Positions 16,832 to 25,057 are shown, counted from the first letter of the stretch. The stretch: DNA of 34,297 nucleotides from Malonomonas rubra (GCF_003247215.1 NZ_QKAP01000011.1:1-34297); one strand, 5' to 3'. A program made the numbers and translations. Notes: a model not told the origin generated them from the letters alone.

Positions 16832-17515
16832 ATGAGAAAAACTATCGTTGTCCTGTTGCTGCTTCTGACCGCAACAACTGCTTTTGCCGTGGATGTACCG
16901 AAGACTGATCAGGAGAAACTTGGTTATGCGATCGGTATGAATATCGGTATGAATATGAATCAGCAGAATGTTGATGCTGACCCGGCGCAGATCGGAGCTG
17001 GGTTGATGGCTGCAATGAAGGGGGAAGAAACGGTTTTAAGCCAGGAGGAAATGGCTCAGATCCTGTCTGCCTATCAGCAGGAAATGCAGATGAAACAGAT
17101 GGCTGAAGCGACTGCAGCTGCGGAAGAGAATGCGAAAAGTGCAGAAGCCTTTCTTGTGGAAAATGGTAAAAAGGAAGGGGTGAAAACACTTGCCAGCGGG
17201 CTGCAGTATAAAGTGCTCACCGAGGGGAGTGGTGCATCACCGAGTCCTGAGTCGATGGTCGAGGTTCACTATAAGGGGACGTTGATCGACGGTACTGAAT
17301 TCGATAGCTCCTATAAGCGAGGAGAGCCTGCAAGTTTTCCAGTTGGTGGCGTGATCCCCGGTTGGACCGAGGCGCTACAGTTGATGAAGGAAGGCGACAA
17401 GTGGGAATTGGCGATCCCGCCGGAATTGGCCTATGGTGAGCGTGGTGCTCCACCGGTTATCCCACCGAATGCCGCATTGGTGTTCGAGGTCGAACTGCTC
17501 AAAGTGGCAAACTAA
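16832..17515 (+). CDS. Exported FKBP-type peptidyl-prolyl isomerase (FkpA/Mip-like)
   Basis: 227 residues. The signal peptide MRKTIVVLLLLLTATTAFA is followed by an FKBP-N dimerisation helix region (about 25-110, rich in Met/Gln/Ala) and a C-terminal FKBP domain (about 118-227). Conserved active-site stretches are VEVHYKGTLIDGTEFDSSY, FPVGGVIPGWTEALQLMKEG, and ELAYGERGAPPVIPPNAALV FEVELL. It catalyses proline isomerisation and probably chaperones periplasmic proteins. GAGGAG precedes the ATG. It starts only about 27 bp after the kor terminator, so its own promoter must lie in or before korC, or it depends on readthrough. Confidence 0.95.
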   Translation: MRKTIVVLLLLLTATTAFAVDVPKTDQEKLGYAIGMNIGMNMNQQNVDADPAQIGAGLMAAMKGEETVLSQEEMAQILSAYQQEMQMKQMAEATAAAEENAKSAEAFLVENGKKEGVKTLASGLQYKVLTEGSGASPSPESMVEVHYKGTLIDGTEFDSSYKRGEPASFPVGGVIPGWTEALQLMKEGDKWELAIPPELAYGERGAPPVIPPNAALVFEVELLKVAN

Positions 17516-17718
17516 GCTGATTTTCTATAGAGCTGTGAGCGGCCCTGTCGGAAAGAATCCGACAGGGCCGTTTTTTTTATGTATGGGCGTTGTCTGTGTC
17601 GCTCATTGTGAGTTAACTGTCTGCGGTTGGTTTTGTTCGGTTGGTCCTCCTCTTTGTCGGGCAATAGCTGGCTCAATACGATTAACACAACACTGGCTAA
17701 AAAAAGCATTTCAAACAT
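17512..17718 (-). CDS. Possible small single-span membrane protein
   Basis: 68 residues from ATG 17718: MFEMLFLASVVLIVLSQLLP, a hydrophobic N-terminal helix, followed by a basic tail. GAGGAG lies 7-8 nt upstream on the minus strand. Against it: the C-terminal third is read through the FKBP terminator stem, and the stop overlaps the FKBP gene end. No family recognised. It may be a real small protein with a different end, or chance. Confidence 0.25.
   Translation of the reverse strand: MFEMLFLASVVLIVLSQLLPDKEEDQPNKTNRRQLTHNERHRQRPYIKKTALSDSFRQGRSQLYRKSA
17540..17578 (+). terminator. Intrinsic terminator after the FKBP gene
   Basis: CGGCCCTGTCGGA (17540-17552) pairs perfectly with TCCGACAGGGCCG (17558-17570), a 5-nt loop, then eight T residues. 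Confidence 0.97.
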
Positions 17719-17867
17719 GGCGCTACTCCTCATTTAGTTGTGTCTCTATATTGCTCTGGCTGTGTGACAGAAAATGACTCTCGGTGTTGGTTTTAATCCA
17801 TGTCTTAAGCTTCGCTTTCGTTAAGATTGTAGCTGCAAGATAAACCGCAAAATCACCATTCGGATGA

Positions 17868-17895
17868 TTGACAGACAACTTTAAAATCGTATACA
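17868..17895 (+). promoter_or_regulatory. acnB promoter
   Basis: TTGACA at 17868-17873, 16-bp spacer, TATACA at 17890-17895. As at mdh, the -10 hexamer is embedded in the palindromic operator. The leader is about 105 nt. Confidence 0.65.
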
Positions 17896-17902
17896 GTATG
17901 CA
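17888..17902. promoter_or_regulatory. TCA operator copy 3 (upstream of acnB)
   Basis: CGTATACAGTATGCA matches TGTATACAGTATACA at 13 of 15 positions and covers the -10 box, repeating the mdh arrangement. Confidence 0.68.
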
Positions 17903-18005
17903 GTGTTTTGCTCGCGGGCAGGCATCCTGATGGCGAGCAAAATCATATATGAAGTAAATCTTTAGAGCAGCTTGTGCTGCAAACCATGAATATGGAGGAG
18001 AGAGA

Positions 18006-20540
18006 ATGATTGATGCTTATCTGAAACATGAAGAAGAGCGTAATGCCCAAGGTATTCCGGCTCTGCCGCTGAACCCAGAGCAGGCCGAAGGGCTGTGCGA
18101 GTTGCTGCAGAATCCGCCGTCAGGAAAAGAAGATTTTCTGATGAACCTGTTCACCCAGAGGGTTTCCCCTGGTGTTGACCCGGCTGCCGAAGTCAAGGCC
18201 GCTTTTCTTGCTGACATTACCACCGGCGCCAAAAGCTCGCCTTTGATCGACAAGGTCAAGGCTGTGCAAATTCTCGGCACCATGATCGGTGGTTACAACG
18301 TACAGCCACTGATCGCCGCTCTGGGCGATGCCGCTCTGGCCGACGAAGCCGCTTGTGCGCTGTCCGGCATGACTTATGTTTACGACGCCGCTGCTGAAGT
18401 TATCGCGCTGTCGAAGAGCAATGCTGCCGCCAAAAAGGTGGTTGAGAGCTGGGCTAGCGCCGAGTGGTTCACCAACAAACCTGAGCTGGCAGAAACAATC
18501 AAAGTTAAAGTTTTCAAGGTCGAAGGCGAGATCAACACGGATGATTTCTCCCCAGCTGGCGACGCATGGAGCCGCCCTGACATTCCACTGCATGCCCTGG
18601 CTATGGGTAAAACCCGCTTCCCAGGTGGTATCGACGAGATCGCAAAGTGGCGTGCCGAGGGGCATCAGGTCGCCTTCGTTGGTGACGTTGTCGGCACCGG
18701 TTCTTCCCGGAAGTCGGCTTGTAACAGCGTCCTCTGGTGCATCGGTGACGATATCCCGGCGGTTCCGAACAAGCGTCGTGGTGGCGTGATCATCGGTGGC
18801 GTTATCGCCCCGATTTTCTTCAACACCGCACAAGATTCCGGTGCCTTGCCGCTGCGTATGGATGTCACCCAGCTGAACATGGGCGACGTTATCACAATCA
18901 ATACCGCAAAAGGTGAAGTCACCAACGAGGCTGGAGAAGTCGTCTCTACCTTCGAAATCAAGCCGGACACCGTCGCCGACGAGTACCGCGCTGGTGGTCG
19001 GATTCCATTGATCATTGGTCGTTCGCTGACTGCCGAAGCTCGTGAAGCACTTGGCATGGGGGCAACCGAGGTTTTTACTCCGGCAGACAACCCGACTCCG
19101 AAGGTTGGCCAGGGATACAGTCAGGCACAGAAAATTGTCGGCCGCGCTTGTGGCGTAGAAGGTATCCTGCCGGGTACCGCTTGCGAGCCACTGATGACGA
19201 CTGTCGGTTCTCAGGATACCACTGGGCCAATGACTGCCGACGAGATCAAAGAGCTGGCCTGTCTTAAGTTCAAGTCGCCGATGTTCATGCAGTCTTTCTG
19301 TCACACAGCCGCTTATCCGAAACCGGCCGATGTGAAGATGCACAAGAACCTGCCAGCTTTTATCTCCGAACGTGCCGGTGTGCCGCTGCGTCCGGGTGAT
19401 GGCGTTATCCACAGCTGGTTGAACCGTCTGCTGGTTCCCGACACTGTCGGTACAGGTGGTGACTCGCACACCCGCTTCCCGATCGGTATCAGCTTCCCGG
19501 CCGGTTCCGGCTTGATTGCCTTTGCCGGTGCACTTGGTTTCATGCCGCTCGATATGCCTGAGTCGGTTCTGGTACGTTTCAAGGGTGAGTTCAACGAAGG
19601 TATCACCCTGCGTGACGCCGTTAATGCCATTCCTTACTGGGCTATCAAGCAGGGTTTGCTGACCGTGCCGAAGAAGAACAAGGTCAACATTTTCAATGGC
19701 CGTATCTTGGAGATGGAAGGTCTGCCGAACCTGTCGGTTGAGCAGGCTTTCGAGCTGACTGACGCAGCTGCCGAGCGTTCCGCTGCTGCCGGTTGCATTC
19801 AACTCTCAGAAGAGAGTGTCTGCACATACCTGCGCTCCAACGTTGCTTTGATGAAGAAGATGATCGAAGAGGGTTATCAGGATGCAGAGACCTTGCAGGG
19901 CCGGATTGATGCCGTCAACGAGTGGCTGAAGGATCCGAAACTGATCCGTGCTGACGAGAACGCTGAGTACGCCGCTGTGATCGAGATTGATCTGGCTGAG
20001 ATTACTGAGCCGATTCTGGCCTGCCCGAACGACCCGGATGATGTTAAGCTGCTTTCTGAAGTTGCCGGTACCCCGATTCAGGACGTCTTCCTCGGTTCCT
20101 GTATGACCAACATCGGCCACTTCCGCGCTGCCGCCGAGATCTGGCGTGGTGAGAAGTTCAACCCGAGCGTCCGTACCTGGGTTTGTCCGCCGACCCGTAT
20201 GGATCAAGCTCAGCTGAAGGACGAAGCTGTCTACTCGGTCTTCAGTGCTATGGGAGCACGGCCTGAAATAGCTGGTTGTTCGCTCTGCATGGGTAACCAG
20301 GCACGGGTTCCTGATGGTGTGAACATGTTCTCCACCAGTACCCGTAACTTTGACGACCGTATCGGTAATGGTGCCCAGGTCTACCTCGGTTCCGCAGAGC
20401 TGGGGGCAGTAACTACTAACTTGGGTAAGTTGCCGACTCCGGCTGAGTACCTCGCTGTTTACAAAGAGAAGGTTGCGCCGAAGGCAGACACCATCTATCA
20501 GTACCTGCAGTTCGACGAAATGGAAGGGTACGGTAAATAA
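18006..20540 (+). CDS. acnB: Aconitate hydratase B (bifunctional with 2-methylisocitrate dehydratase)
   Basis: 844 residues, close to the usual AcnB length. It interconverts citrate and isocitrate via aconitate in the TCA cycle. The order is the AcnB type: N-terminal HEAT-like domain (about 1-160), swivel domain (about 165-375, with GDVVGTGSSRKSACNSVLWC), then the catalytic domains, including GGDSHTRFPIGISFPAGSGL. The 4Fe-4S ligands are visible as Cys699 (FLGSCMTNIGHFRAA) and Cys758/Cys761 (GCSLCMGNQARV). A GGAGGAGAG sequence precedes the ATG. It is monocistronic, with its own operator-bearing promoter and a terminator. Confidence 0.97.
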   Translation: MIDAYLKHEEERNAQGIPALPLNPEQAEGLCELLQNPPSGKEDFLMNLFTQRVSPGVDPAAEVKAAFLADITTGAKSSPLIDKVKAVQILGTMIGGYNVQPLIAALGDAALADEAACALSGMTYVYDAAAEVIALSKSNAAAKKVVESWASAEWFTNKPELAETIKVKVFKVEGEINTDDFSPAGDAWSRPDIPLHALAMGKTRFPGGIDEIAKWRAEGHQVAFVGDVVGTGSSRKSACNSVLWCIGDDIPAVPNKRRGGVIIGGVIAPIFFNTAQDSGALPLRMDVTQLNMGDVITINTAKGEVTNEAGEVVSTFEIKPDTVADEYRAGGRIPLIIGRSLTAEAREALGMGATEVFTPADNPTPKVGQGYSQAQKIVGRACGVEGILPGTACEPLMTTVGSQDTTGPMTADEIKELACLKFKSPMFMQSFCHTAAYPKPADVKMHKNLPAFISERAGVPLRPGDGVIHSWLNRLLVPDTVGTGGDSHTRFPIGISFPAGSGLIAFAGALGFMPLDMPESVLVRFKGEFNEGITLRDAVNAIPYWAIKQGLLTVPKKNKVNIFNGRILEMEGLPNLSVEQAFELTDAAAERSAAAGCIQLSEESVCTYLRSNVALMKKMIEEGYQDAETLQGRIDAVNEWLKDPKLIRADENAEYAAVIEIDLAEITEPILACPNDPDDVKLLSEVAGTPIQDVFLGSCMTNIGHFRAAAEIWRGEKFNPSVRTWVCPPTRMDQAQLKDEAVYSVFSAMGARPEIAGCSLCMGNQARVPDGVNMFSTSTRNFDDRIGNGAQVYLGSAELGAVTTNLGKLPTPAEYLAVYKEKVAPKADTIYQYLQFDEMEGYGK

Positions 20541-20563
20541 GATCGATTCTTGATCGATAATAG

Positions 20564-20594
20564 AAGGCCGCTCCAGTTTTGGGGCGGCCTTTTT
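20564..20594 (+). terminator. Intrinsic terminator after acnB
   Basis: AAGGCCGCTCC (20564-20574) pairs with GGGGCGGCCTT (20581-20591, one G-U) and runs into five T residues. It may also help stop the convergent minus-strand cluster. Confidence 0.9.
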
Positions 20595-20670
20595 GCTGCT
20601 TGGCCACGCTCAAATTGTGGCTCATTCATCTAAATATTAGTGGAAAGGCATCCCTTAAGATACCTATATG

Positions 20671-21318
20671 CTATTCAAACTGCTTGAGAAAGCTCTTGAC
20701 CTCTTCTTTTAGCTCTGCCAATTCTTCTTTTAATTGTTTGACTTCTTCTTCCAGGGTTGCGATTGAGCTGCTGTGACCAGTGGTGATCACTGCAGGCGGC
20801 TGAGACAGTTCCTCCTCATCAATTGGGCCGCTGAGCAGGTGCATGTAGCGGTGTTCTTTGCGTCCGGTTTGCCGGGGCAGTTTGACCACTAGCGAAGGTT
20901 CTTTGTCAATCAGTTCCTGCAGAGTTTCATCGAGCTTGGTCAAATCCTCAAAGCGGGCCATCCGGTCGGCGCGGGAGCGAAGTTCGCCAGACGTCTGGGG
21001 ACCACGTAGCAGCAGTTCTGCCAGGATCGCCAACTCATGCTCATCCAGGTAGAGTTTTTCGCGAAGGATATGGCGGAACTTGACTACCCGACTACCGGCA
21101 TCCTGTGACTGCATGGCCAGTCCTTTTTTGCGCAATGAGTCGACTGCATCCAACACTTCCGCTTCTTCCAACTGCATTACCGGGTTGCGATTCGATTTCT
21201 GGTTACAGGCGTTGGTTAAAGCGTTCGGACTCAGCGGGTAGTAGTCCGGGGTGGTCAGTTCTTTTTCAATGAAGGCGCCAAGCACTCTTGCTTCAAGGGC
21301 AGACAATTCAATCTCCAT
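20671..21318 (-). CDS. YceH-family (DUF480) winged-helix protein
   Basis: 215 residues. The N-terminus SALEARVLGAFIEKELTTPD YYPLSPNALTNACNQKSNRN is the DUF480 signature, built from two winged-helix-like domains. The last 35 residues are a coiled coil (IATLEEEVKQLKEELAELKE). The family's role is not established. Its start overlaps the end of the DedA gene by 11 bp, and it is the last gene of the minus-strand cluster. Confidence 0.9.
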   Translation of the reverse strand: MEIELSALEARVLGAFIEKELTTPDYYPLSPNALTNACNQKSNRNPVMQLEEAEVLDAVDSLRKKGLAMQSQDAGSRVVKFRHILREKLYLDEHELAILAELLLRGPQTSGELRSRADRMARFEDLTKLDETLQELIDKEPSLVVKLPRQTGRKEHRYMHLLSGPIDEEELSQPPAVITTGHSSSIATLEEEVKQLKEELAELKEEVKSFLKQFE

Positions 21319-21937
21319 GATTATCCCTTCCTGACAGTTTCAGGCTGCGGCGCAGCCAGTAATGAATAATGCTAATCACTAAAGCGAGTAGGATCAGCAA
21401 TCCGAAGCGGGTACTTAGACTCTCTGCTTGTTTCCAGCTGGCTCCACCCAGATACCCGAGTCCAGGATAACTAATACCCCAAAGGATAGAGCTGATCAGT
21501 GCGTAAATGCAGAACGGACGGCCCGCCATTCTCGAGAGCCCGGCAATAAAAGGGGTAATGCCCCGGATCGGCCCGAGAAAGCGGGCGAAGAATATGCTTT
21601 TCCCGCCGTGGTCACAGAAAAAACGTTCCGATTGCTGGATCAATCGGCGATGCTTGCGAAAACTTTTCAGCGTCAGCATTTTGCTGCCGAAGTGCCCACC
21701 GAGCCAGTAACTGAGCAGGTCGCCGAGCAAGGCACCGAACGCAGTACAGAACAGGATCGGCAGGAACAGCCCTTTGCTGTGAAAAGCCAGGAAACCGGCT
21801 AAAACAATCAGGGTACTGCCGGGGACCATCAGGCCAATCATCGGTAATGATTCGCTAAAGGCGATCAAAAGCAGAAGCAGATAATAGTTGCTCCCTGTTG
21901 GCAGAAACTCTACGAATTCCTTAAGCCAAGCGTCCAT
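21308..21937 (-). CDS. DedA-family membrane protein
   Basis: 209 residues from ATG 21937; the frame extends to 21985 but that part overlaps the upstream HD gene. DedA/VTT hallmarks are PMIGLMVPGSTLIVLAGFLA, AFGALLGDLLSYWLGGHFG and FFARFLGPIRGITPFIAGLS RM, with several membrane helices. DedA proteins support membrane homeostasis, and some recycle undecaprenyl phosphate or other lipids; the exact substrate is not inferable. The ATG is 1 bp after the HD gene stop (TGATATG), consistent with translational coupling. Confidence 0.92.
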   Translation of the reverse strand: MDAWLKEFVEFLPTGSNYYLLLLLIAFSESLPMIGLMVPGSTLIVLAGFLAFHSKGLFLPILFCTAFGALLGDLLSYWLGGHFGSKMLTLKSFRKHRRLIQQSERFFCDHGGKSIFFARFLGPIRGITPFIAGLSRMAGRPFCIYALISSILWGISYPGLGYLGGASWKQAESLSTRFGLLILLALVISIIHYWLRRSLKLSGRDNHGD

Positions 21938-21938
21938 A

Positions 21939-22508
21939 TCAACCCAATTCAGGTTCGAAACGCTTGCGCCACTCTTCGAACACAATCAGTTTCTCCTCAC
22001 CGAATCGGCCGATCGATTTCCTGACCATCGCAACGGTTTTCTCCTTGCCGCGTTTGTTTTCGTTTTTAGAGTAGAAGAGATCAGCATAGCAGATAATCTG
22101 CTCCTCGAGGGTGAGAGGTAGCATGTCCCGCTGGGGCAAGGGGAGTTCCTGGGTGCGGATTTCTTCAGCCGTTAAACCGATTCCGATATGGCGCTCGCAA
22201 ACCAGCGCATGTTTCGGCAGGCCTTCCTTTTCAAGAATCTCGCGGCCGGCGATGCCATGACGCAGGTATGAACCGGAACCATGACAGTCCAGCTCTGGAG
22301 TATTTGTCATAATCATGCCGATATCATGCAACATGGCTGCCTCGGCAATAAACTGCAGATCAAGAGGTTCATTTGCAATGAAATTGCGTGCAATCTTCAG
22401 GGCCCTTCGCGTGACCTGACGACTATGTTCAAGCAGAATCTGTCTGGCGACCTCATGTTGGGCGTAATACTTGTTGATCAGGTCTGCTGGCCGAACAAGT
22501 TGGGGCAT
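21939..22508 (-). CDS. HD-domain phosphohydrolase
   Basis: 189 residues with the HD metal-dependent hydrolase pattern: His28 (LLEHSRQVTRRALKIA), the His61-Asp62 doublet in AAMLHDIGM, His84 (YLRHGIAGREIL), then HALVCERHIGIGLTAEE and a late Asp (IICYADLFYSK). This resembles small HDIG-type hydrolases acting on nucleotides or other phosphomonoesters; the substrate is unknown. It follows the lipoprotein gene by 7 bp and is coupled to dedA. Confidence 0.88.
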   Translation of the reverse strand: MPQLVRPADLINKYYAQHEVARQILLEHSRQVTRRALKIARNFIANEPLDLQFIAEAAMLHDIGMIMTNTPELDCHGSGSYLRHGIAGREILEKEGLPKHALVCERHIGIGLTAEEIRTQELPLPQRDMLPLTLEEQIICYADLFYSKNENKRGKEKTVAMVRKSIGRFGEEKLIVFEEWRKRFEPELG

Positions 22509-22515
22509 TGTGCAC

Positions 22516-23085
22516 CTATTTTTGTTTTGGGTCCGGCAAAACGATTTCGGTCAAACTTTTAACGGTATCATTGAAAATCGGCAATAGTTCCTCAAAACGA
22601 CACGATGGATATTCAAAAGAGATAATATAATCCCGTGCTTGCCCCTTGGTCACAATGGTTAAGCGACCGAGTCTCTCGTCTAGGTCTAGCAGCTTAAGAG
22701 CCGGTCCTGAGGCGAGCTCTATCTGTTCCATATTCCCGGTTTTCATTTCAGGAACCGTGGAGAGGTAGGAGTCCATTAAGTCGGGCAGTTGCTGCATTGA
22801 GTCGGCTGGGCGACTGCGAATCAGCATGATCCCCGAACCACGGGTTTCCGGCTCCAGATCTTTAATCTCCCATCGGACCGTGTCGGCTCTATATTGGGGC
22901 GATGAAACAGGAATCTGCAAGCGATGCCAGTTCAGTGGGTGCTTGATGGAGAAGTTAAGCCGCGCATCGATATAGAGCTGCTCGTTGAAGTCGTTGGTTG
23001 ACTGTCGACTGAGCATCGAAGGAACGCAGCCGCTCAGCAGTATGCAAGACCATATTGCCAGTAGCAGGTGCCTTTTGCTCGGCAT
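22516..23085 (-). CDS. Lipoprotein of unknown function (PsbP/DcrB-like fold possible)
   Basis: About 189 residues from ATG 23085, 2 bp after the ferredoxin stop. The signal peptide ends in the lipobox LLSGC (Cys20). The mature part opens with a strand pattern FSIKHPLNWHRLQIPV and continues as an alternating beta/alpha domain with a cysteine at PSCRFEELLPIFNDTVKSL, reminiscent of PsbP/DcrB-like lipoproteins. That resemblance is weak and by eye. The upstream in-frame ATG at 23121 would overlap the ferredoxin and destroy the signal peptide N-terminus. Confidence 0.78.
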   Translation of the reverse strand: MPSKRHLLLAIWSCILLSGCVPSMLSRQSTNDFNEQLYIDARLNFSIKHPLNWHRLQIPVSSPQYRADTVRWEIKDLEPETRGSGIMLIRSRPADSMQQLPDLMDSYLSTVPEMKTGNMEQIELASGPALKLLDLDERLGRLTIVTKGQARDYIISFEYPSCRFEELLPIFNDTVKSLTEIVLPDPKQK

Positions 23086-23087
23086 TG

Positions 23088-23279
23088 TTAATTTTCCCAG
23101 GTGATGCAGGCAACCGGGCAATTGTCCATCGCTTCCTCGATTTTTTCTTCACTGTCACCAAAAGGATTATGGATTCCGGCTTTATGTTCAGAAACCATGG
23201 TGAACACCTTCGGGCAGATCCGAGTGCAGGTTTCGCAGCCAATGCAGGCTTCTTCGTCAAGGTAAGGGGTTCTGGCCAT
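23088..23279 (-). CDS. Single-cluster 4Fe-4S ferredoxin
   Basis: 63 residues. CIGCETCTRICP supplies Cys12, 15, 18 and 22, and NCPVACI supplies Cys54 and 58. This is the pattern of Desulfovibrio-type monocluster ferredoxins, where Cys12/15/18 and Cys54 bind the cluster and the other two may form a disulfide. It is a cytoplasmic electron carrier and a plausible acceptor for oxidoreductases such as KOR, though nothing here proves that. GAAAGG precedes the ATG. It is the first gene of the minus-strand cluster, divergent from the histidine kinase. Confidence 0.92.
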   Translation of the reverse strand: MARTPYLDEEACIGCETCTRICPKVFTMVSEHKAGIHNPFGDSEEKIEEAMDNCPVACITWEN

Positions 23280-23437
23280 TGGTTTTATCCTTTCACATCA
23301 GACTATCAGGTTCTTAATTATCCAATATTTTTCATCTGTTTTACAGTGGATAGATTCTATTCCAGGCGGATTATGCTATCTTAATAAAAATTTGTTTTTT
23401 TGAGAACACTATAAATGCATAATACCCGGAGAATTCC

Positions 23438-24931
23438 GTGACCAAGTCGATTGGTTTGCGCACCGAAATATTGATGACCCTCACTCTACTAATGGGGACG
23501 GCGCTGTTACTCGGCGGATTATTGATGCTGCATTTGACTGAGCAGAGCCTACTGGAGCAGAAGGTGGCGCAACTCAGATTGCATACCCAGACCATTGCCC
23601 GTTCTTTGGCAGAGAGTTACGATCCGGCGCTATCGGAAATACCTTTCAATACAGAAATAGTCAAGCAGCTTCCGGCCGGTATGTTGTATGACGGCTGGTG
23701 GTTGTATTCACAGGATTTGGCACCGCTTGCCATTTTCGCTGAGGGGAGGGCGGAGCCTTTCTCACAAATACGTTTGCAACAGGTGCGACTTTCTGGACAA
23801 GCATTTGAGAGCGTTAAATTTCCGCCAATGCTGCTGTTTTGGGATGAGGTGCTGAGGAATGCACATTTTATTGAGCCGATTCAATCGCACGGTCAAATAC
23901 TCGGCTTGCTGGAAATTAGTTATTCCCTTGACGATATCCGTCAGCGGCTGTTGTTGTCGCAGCGGCTGATCCTAATATATGTTGTGCTTTACGGTATGGT
24001 ACTGGTTTTGGTTGGCTATTATCTACTGCAGCGCAATGTGATTCGTCCGGCGCGGGATTTGGTTCAGGCAACTGAAAAGGTCGGCAGTGGCAATTTGGAA
24101 ACCTGGTTGCCAGTTGCTGGGCCGACCGAGATTGCGCAGTTGGCTTCTTCCTACAACAACATGGTCGAGGCCTTGCGGCGGAGTCATGCGGAAAGCGAGG
24201 CACATATTGCCGCTCTGGAGAAGGCTAACCGAGAATTACATCGCACACGTGATGAACTGATCCGTAGCGAAAAACTTGCTTCGGTAGGCCAACTTGCAGC
24301 CGGCCTAGCCCACGAACTGGGCAACCCGCTGGCGGCAGTAATTGGGTATCTGGAGCTGTTGAAGCATCAACTGCTTGAGGGAGCACAGAAGGATATTGTT
24401 GGGCGATCCCTTGCGGAAACGGCCCGTATTGATTTTCTAGTGCGTGAACTGCTTGATTTCTCCCGACCTGATGAGAATGCACAAATTGAGGGTCTAAATA
24501 TTGCGGAGGTGCTTTGGGCTTCAGTTCAATTGTTGAGTAACCAGGGGGCATTAGGGAAGGTAGAGATTATTGAAACTTTGCCGAAAAACCTTGCCCTAGT
24601 CAGGGTAAATCGTAATAAATTACAGCAGGTTTTTGTAAATATCCTGCTGAATGCTGTACAGGCATGCGGTGATACAGGGTGGATTAAATTGACAGGTGGA
24701 CAGGGCGAGAAAGCTGTCTGGGTTTCAATTGAGGATAGCGGGGATGGTATAGCAGAGTCCGATATGCTGAAAATTTTTGATCCCTTTTATACGACCAAGC
24801 CTGTCGGTCAAGGTACGGGTTTAGGTTTGACGATCTGCCAAAGGATTGTTGCGGAAATGAGAGGATCGATCGAGGTTGTCCCATCGCCACTTGGCGGAGG
24901 TGGTTTTAGGGTTATTCTACCGGAAATGTAA
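23438..24931 (+). CDS. Membrane sensor histidine kinase (orphan)
   Basis: 497 residues. TM1 (about 9-33), a periplasmic sensor region (about 34-175) without a recognised fold, TM2 (about 176-198), HAMP (about 199-250), HisKA with His292 in AAGLAHELGNPLAAVIGYLE, then HATPase_c with N box NILLNAVQA, G1 DSGDGI, F box FDPFYTTK and G2 GTGLGL. The kinase resembles NtrB/ZraS-type sensors that pair with sigma-54 activators. No response regulator follows; the next operon has a sigma-54 promoter, so a role in pilus control is attractive but inferred. The GTG start is preceded by GGAG. Confidence 0.93.
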   Translation: MTKSIGLRTEILMTLTLLMGTALLLGGLLMLHLTEQSLLEQKVAQLRLHTQTIARSLAESYDPALSEIPFNTEIVKQLPAGMLYDGWWLYSQDLAPLAIFAEGRAEPFSQIRLQQVRLSGQAFESVKFPPMLLFWDEVLRNAHFIEPIQSHGQILGLLEISYSLDDIRQRLLLSQRLILIYVVLYGMVLVLVGYYLLQRNVIRPARDLVQATEKVGSGNLETWLPVAGPTEIAQLASSYNNMVEALRRSHAESEAHIAALEKANRELHRTRDELIRSEKLASVGQLAAGLAHELGNPLAAVIGYLELLKHQLLEGAQKDIVGRSLAETARIDFLVRELLDFSRPDENAQIEGLNIAEVLWASVQLLSNQGALGKVEIIETLPKNLALVRVNRNKLQQVFVNILLNAVQACGDTGWIKLTGGQGEKAVWVSIEDSGDGIAESDMLKIFDPFYTTKPVGQGTGLGLTICQRIVAEMRGSIEVVPSPLGGGGFRVILPEM

Positions 24932-24943
24932 CTGCGCAATATT

Positions 24944-24962
24944 TGCACGCCTTTTGTGTGCA
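24944..24962. promoter_or_regulatory. Inverted repeat upstream of the sigma-54 promoter (possible activator site)
   Basis: TGCAC-N9-GTGCA, about 100 bp upstream of the -24/-12 element, a normal distance for an enhancer-binding protein site. The arms are short, so this is tentative. Confidence 0.3.
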
Positions 24963-25041
24963 GATTTTGCATGTCCGGCTCTCTGAGAATGTTAGGGTTT
25001 GCTAAGTAATTAATGGTAAAAAGAAAAATGAAAAATAAAGG

Positions 25042-25057
25042 TGGCAGGGAATTTGCT
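25042..25057 (+). promoter_or_regulatory. Sigma-54 (-24/-12) promoter of the minor pilin operon
   Basis: TGGCAGGGAATTTGCT fits the consensus TGGCACGNNNNTTGCW at every defined position except one (G for C), with exact GG-N10-GC spacing. Transcription should start near 25068, about 30 nt before the first pilin start. Confidence 0.8.

Noticed and set aside
18120-19802. 560-codon open frame antisense to acnB
   Set aside because: It lies wholly opposite a clear, conserved aconitase and shows no protein family features; long antisense frames are common opposite GC-biased codons.
20541-20558. Repeated ATCGAT motif after acnB as an operator
   Set aside because: Two short self-complementary hexamers just before a terminator; no second copy in a regulatory position.
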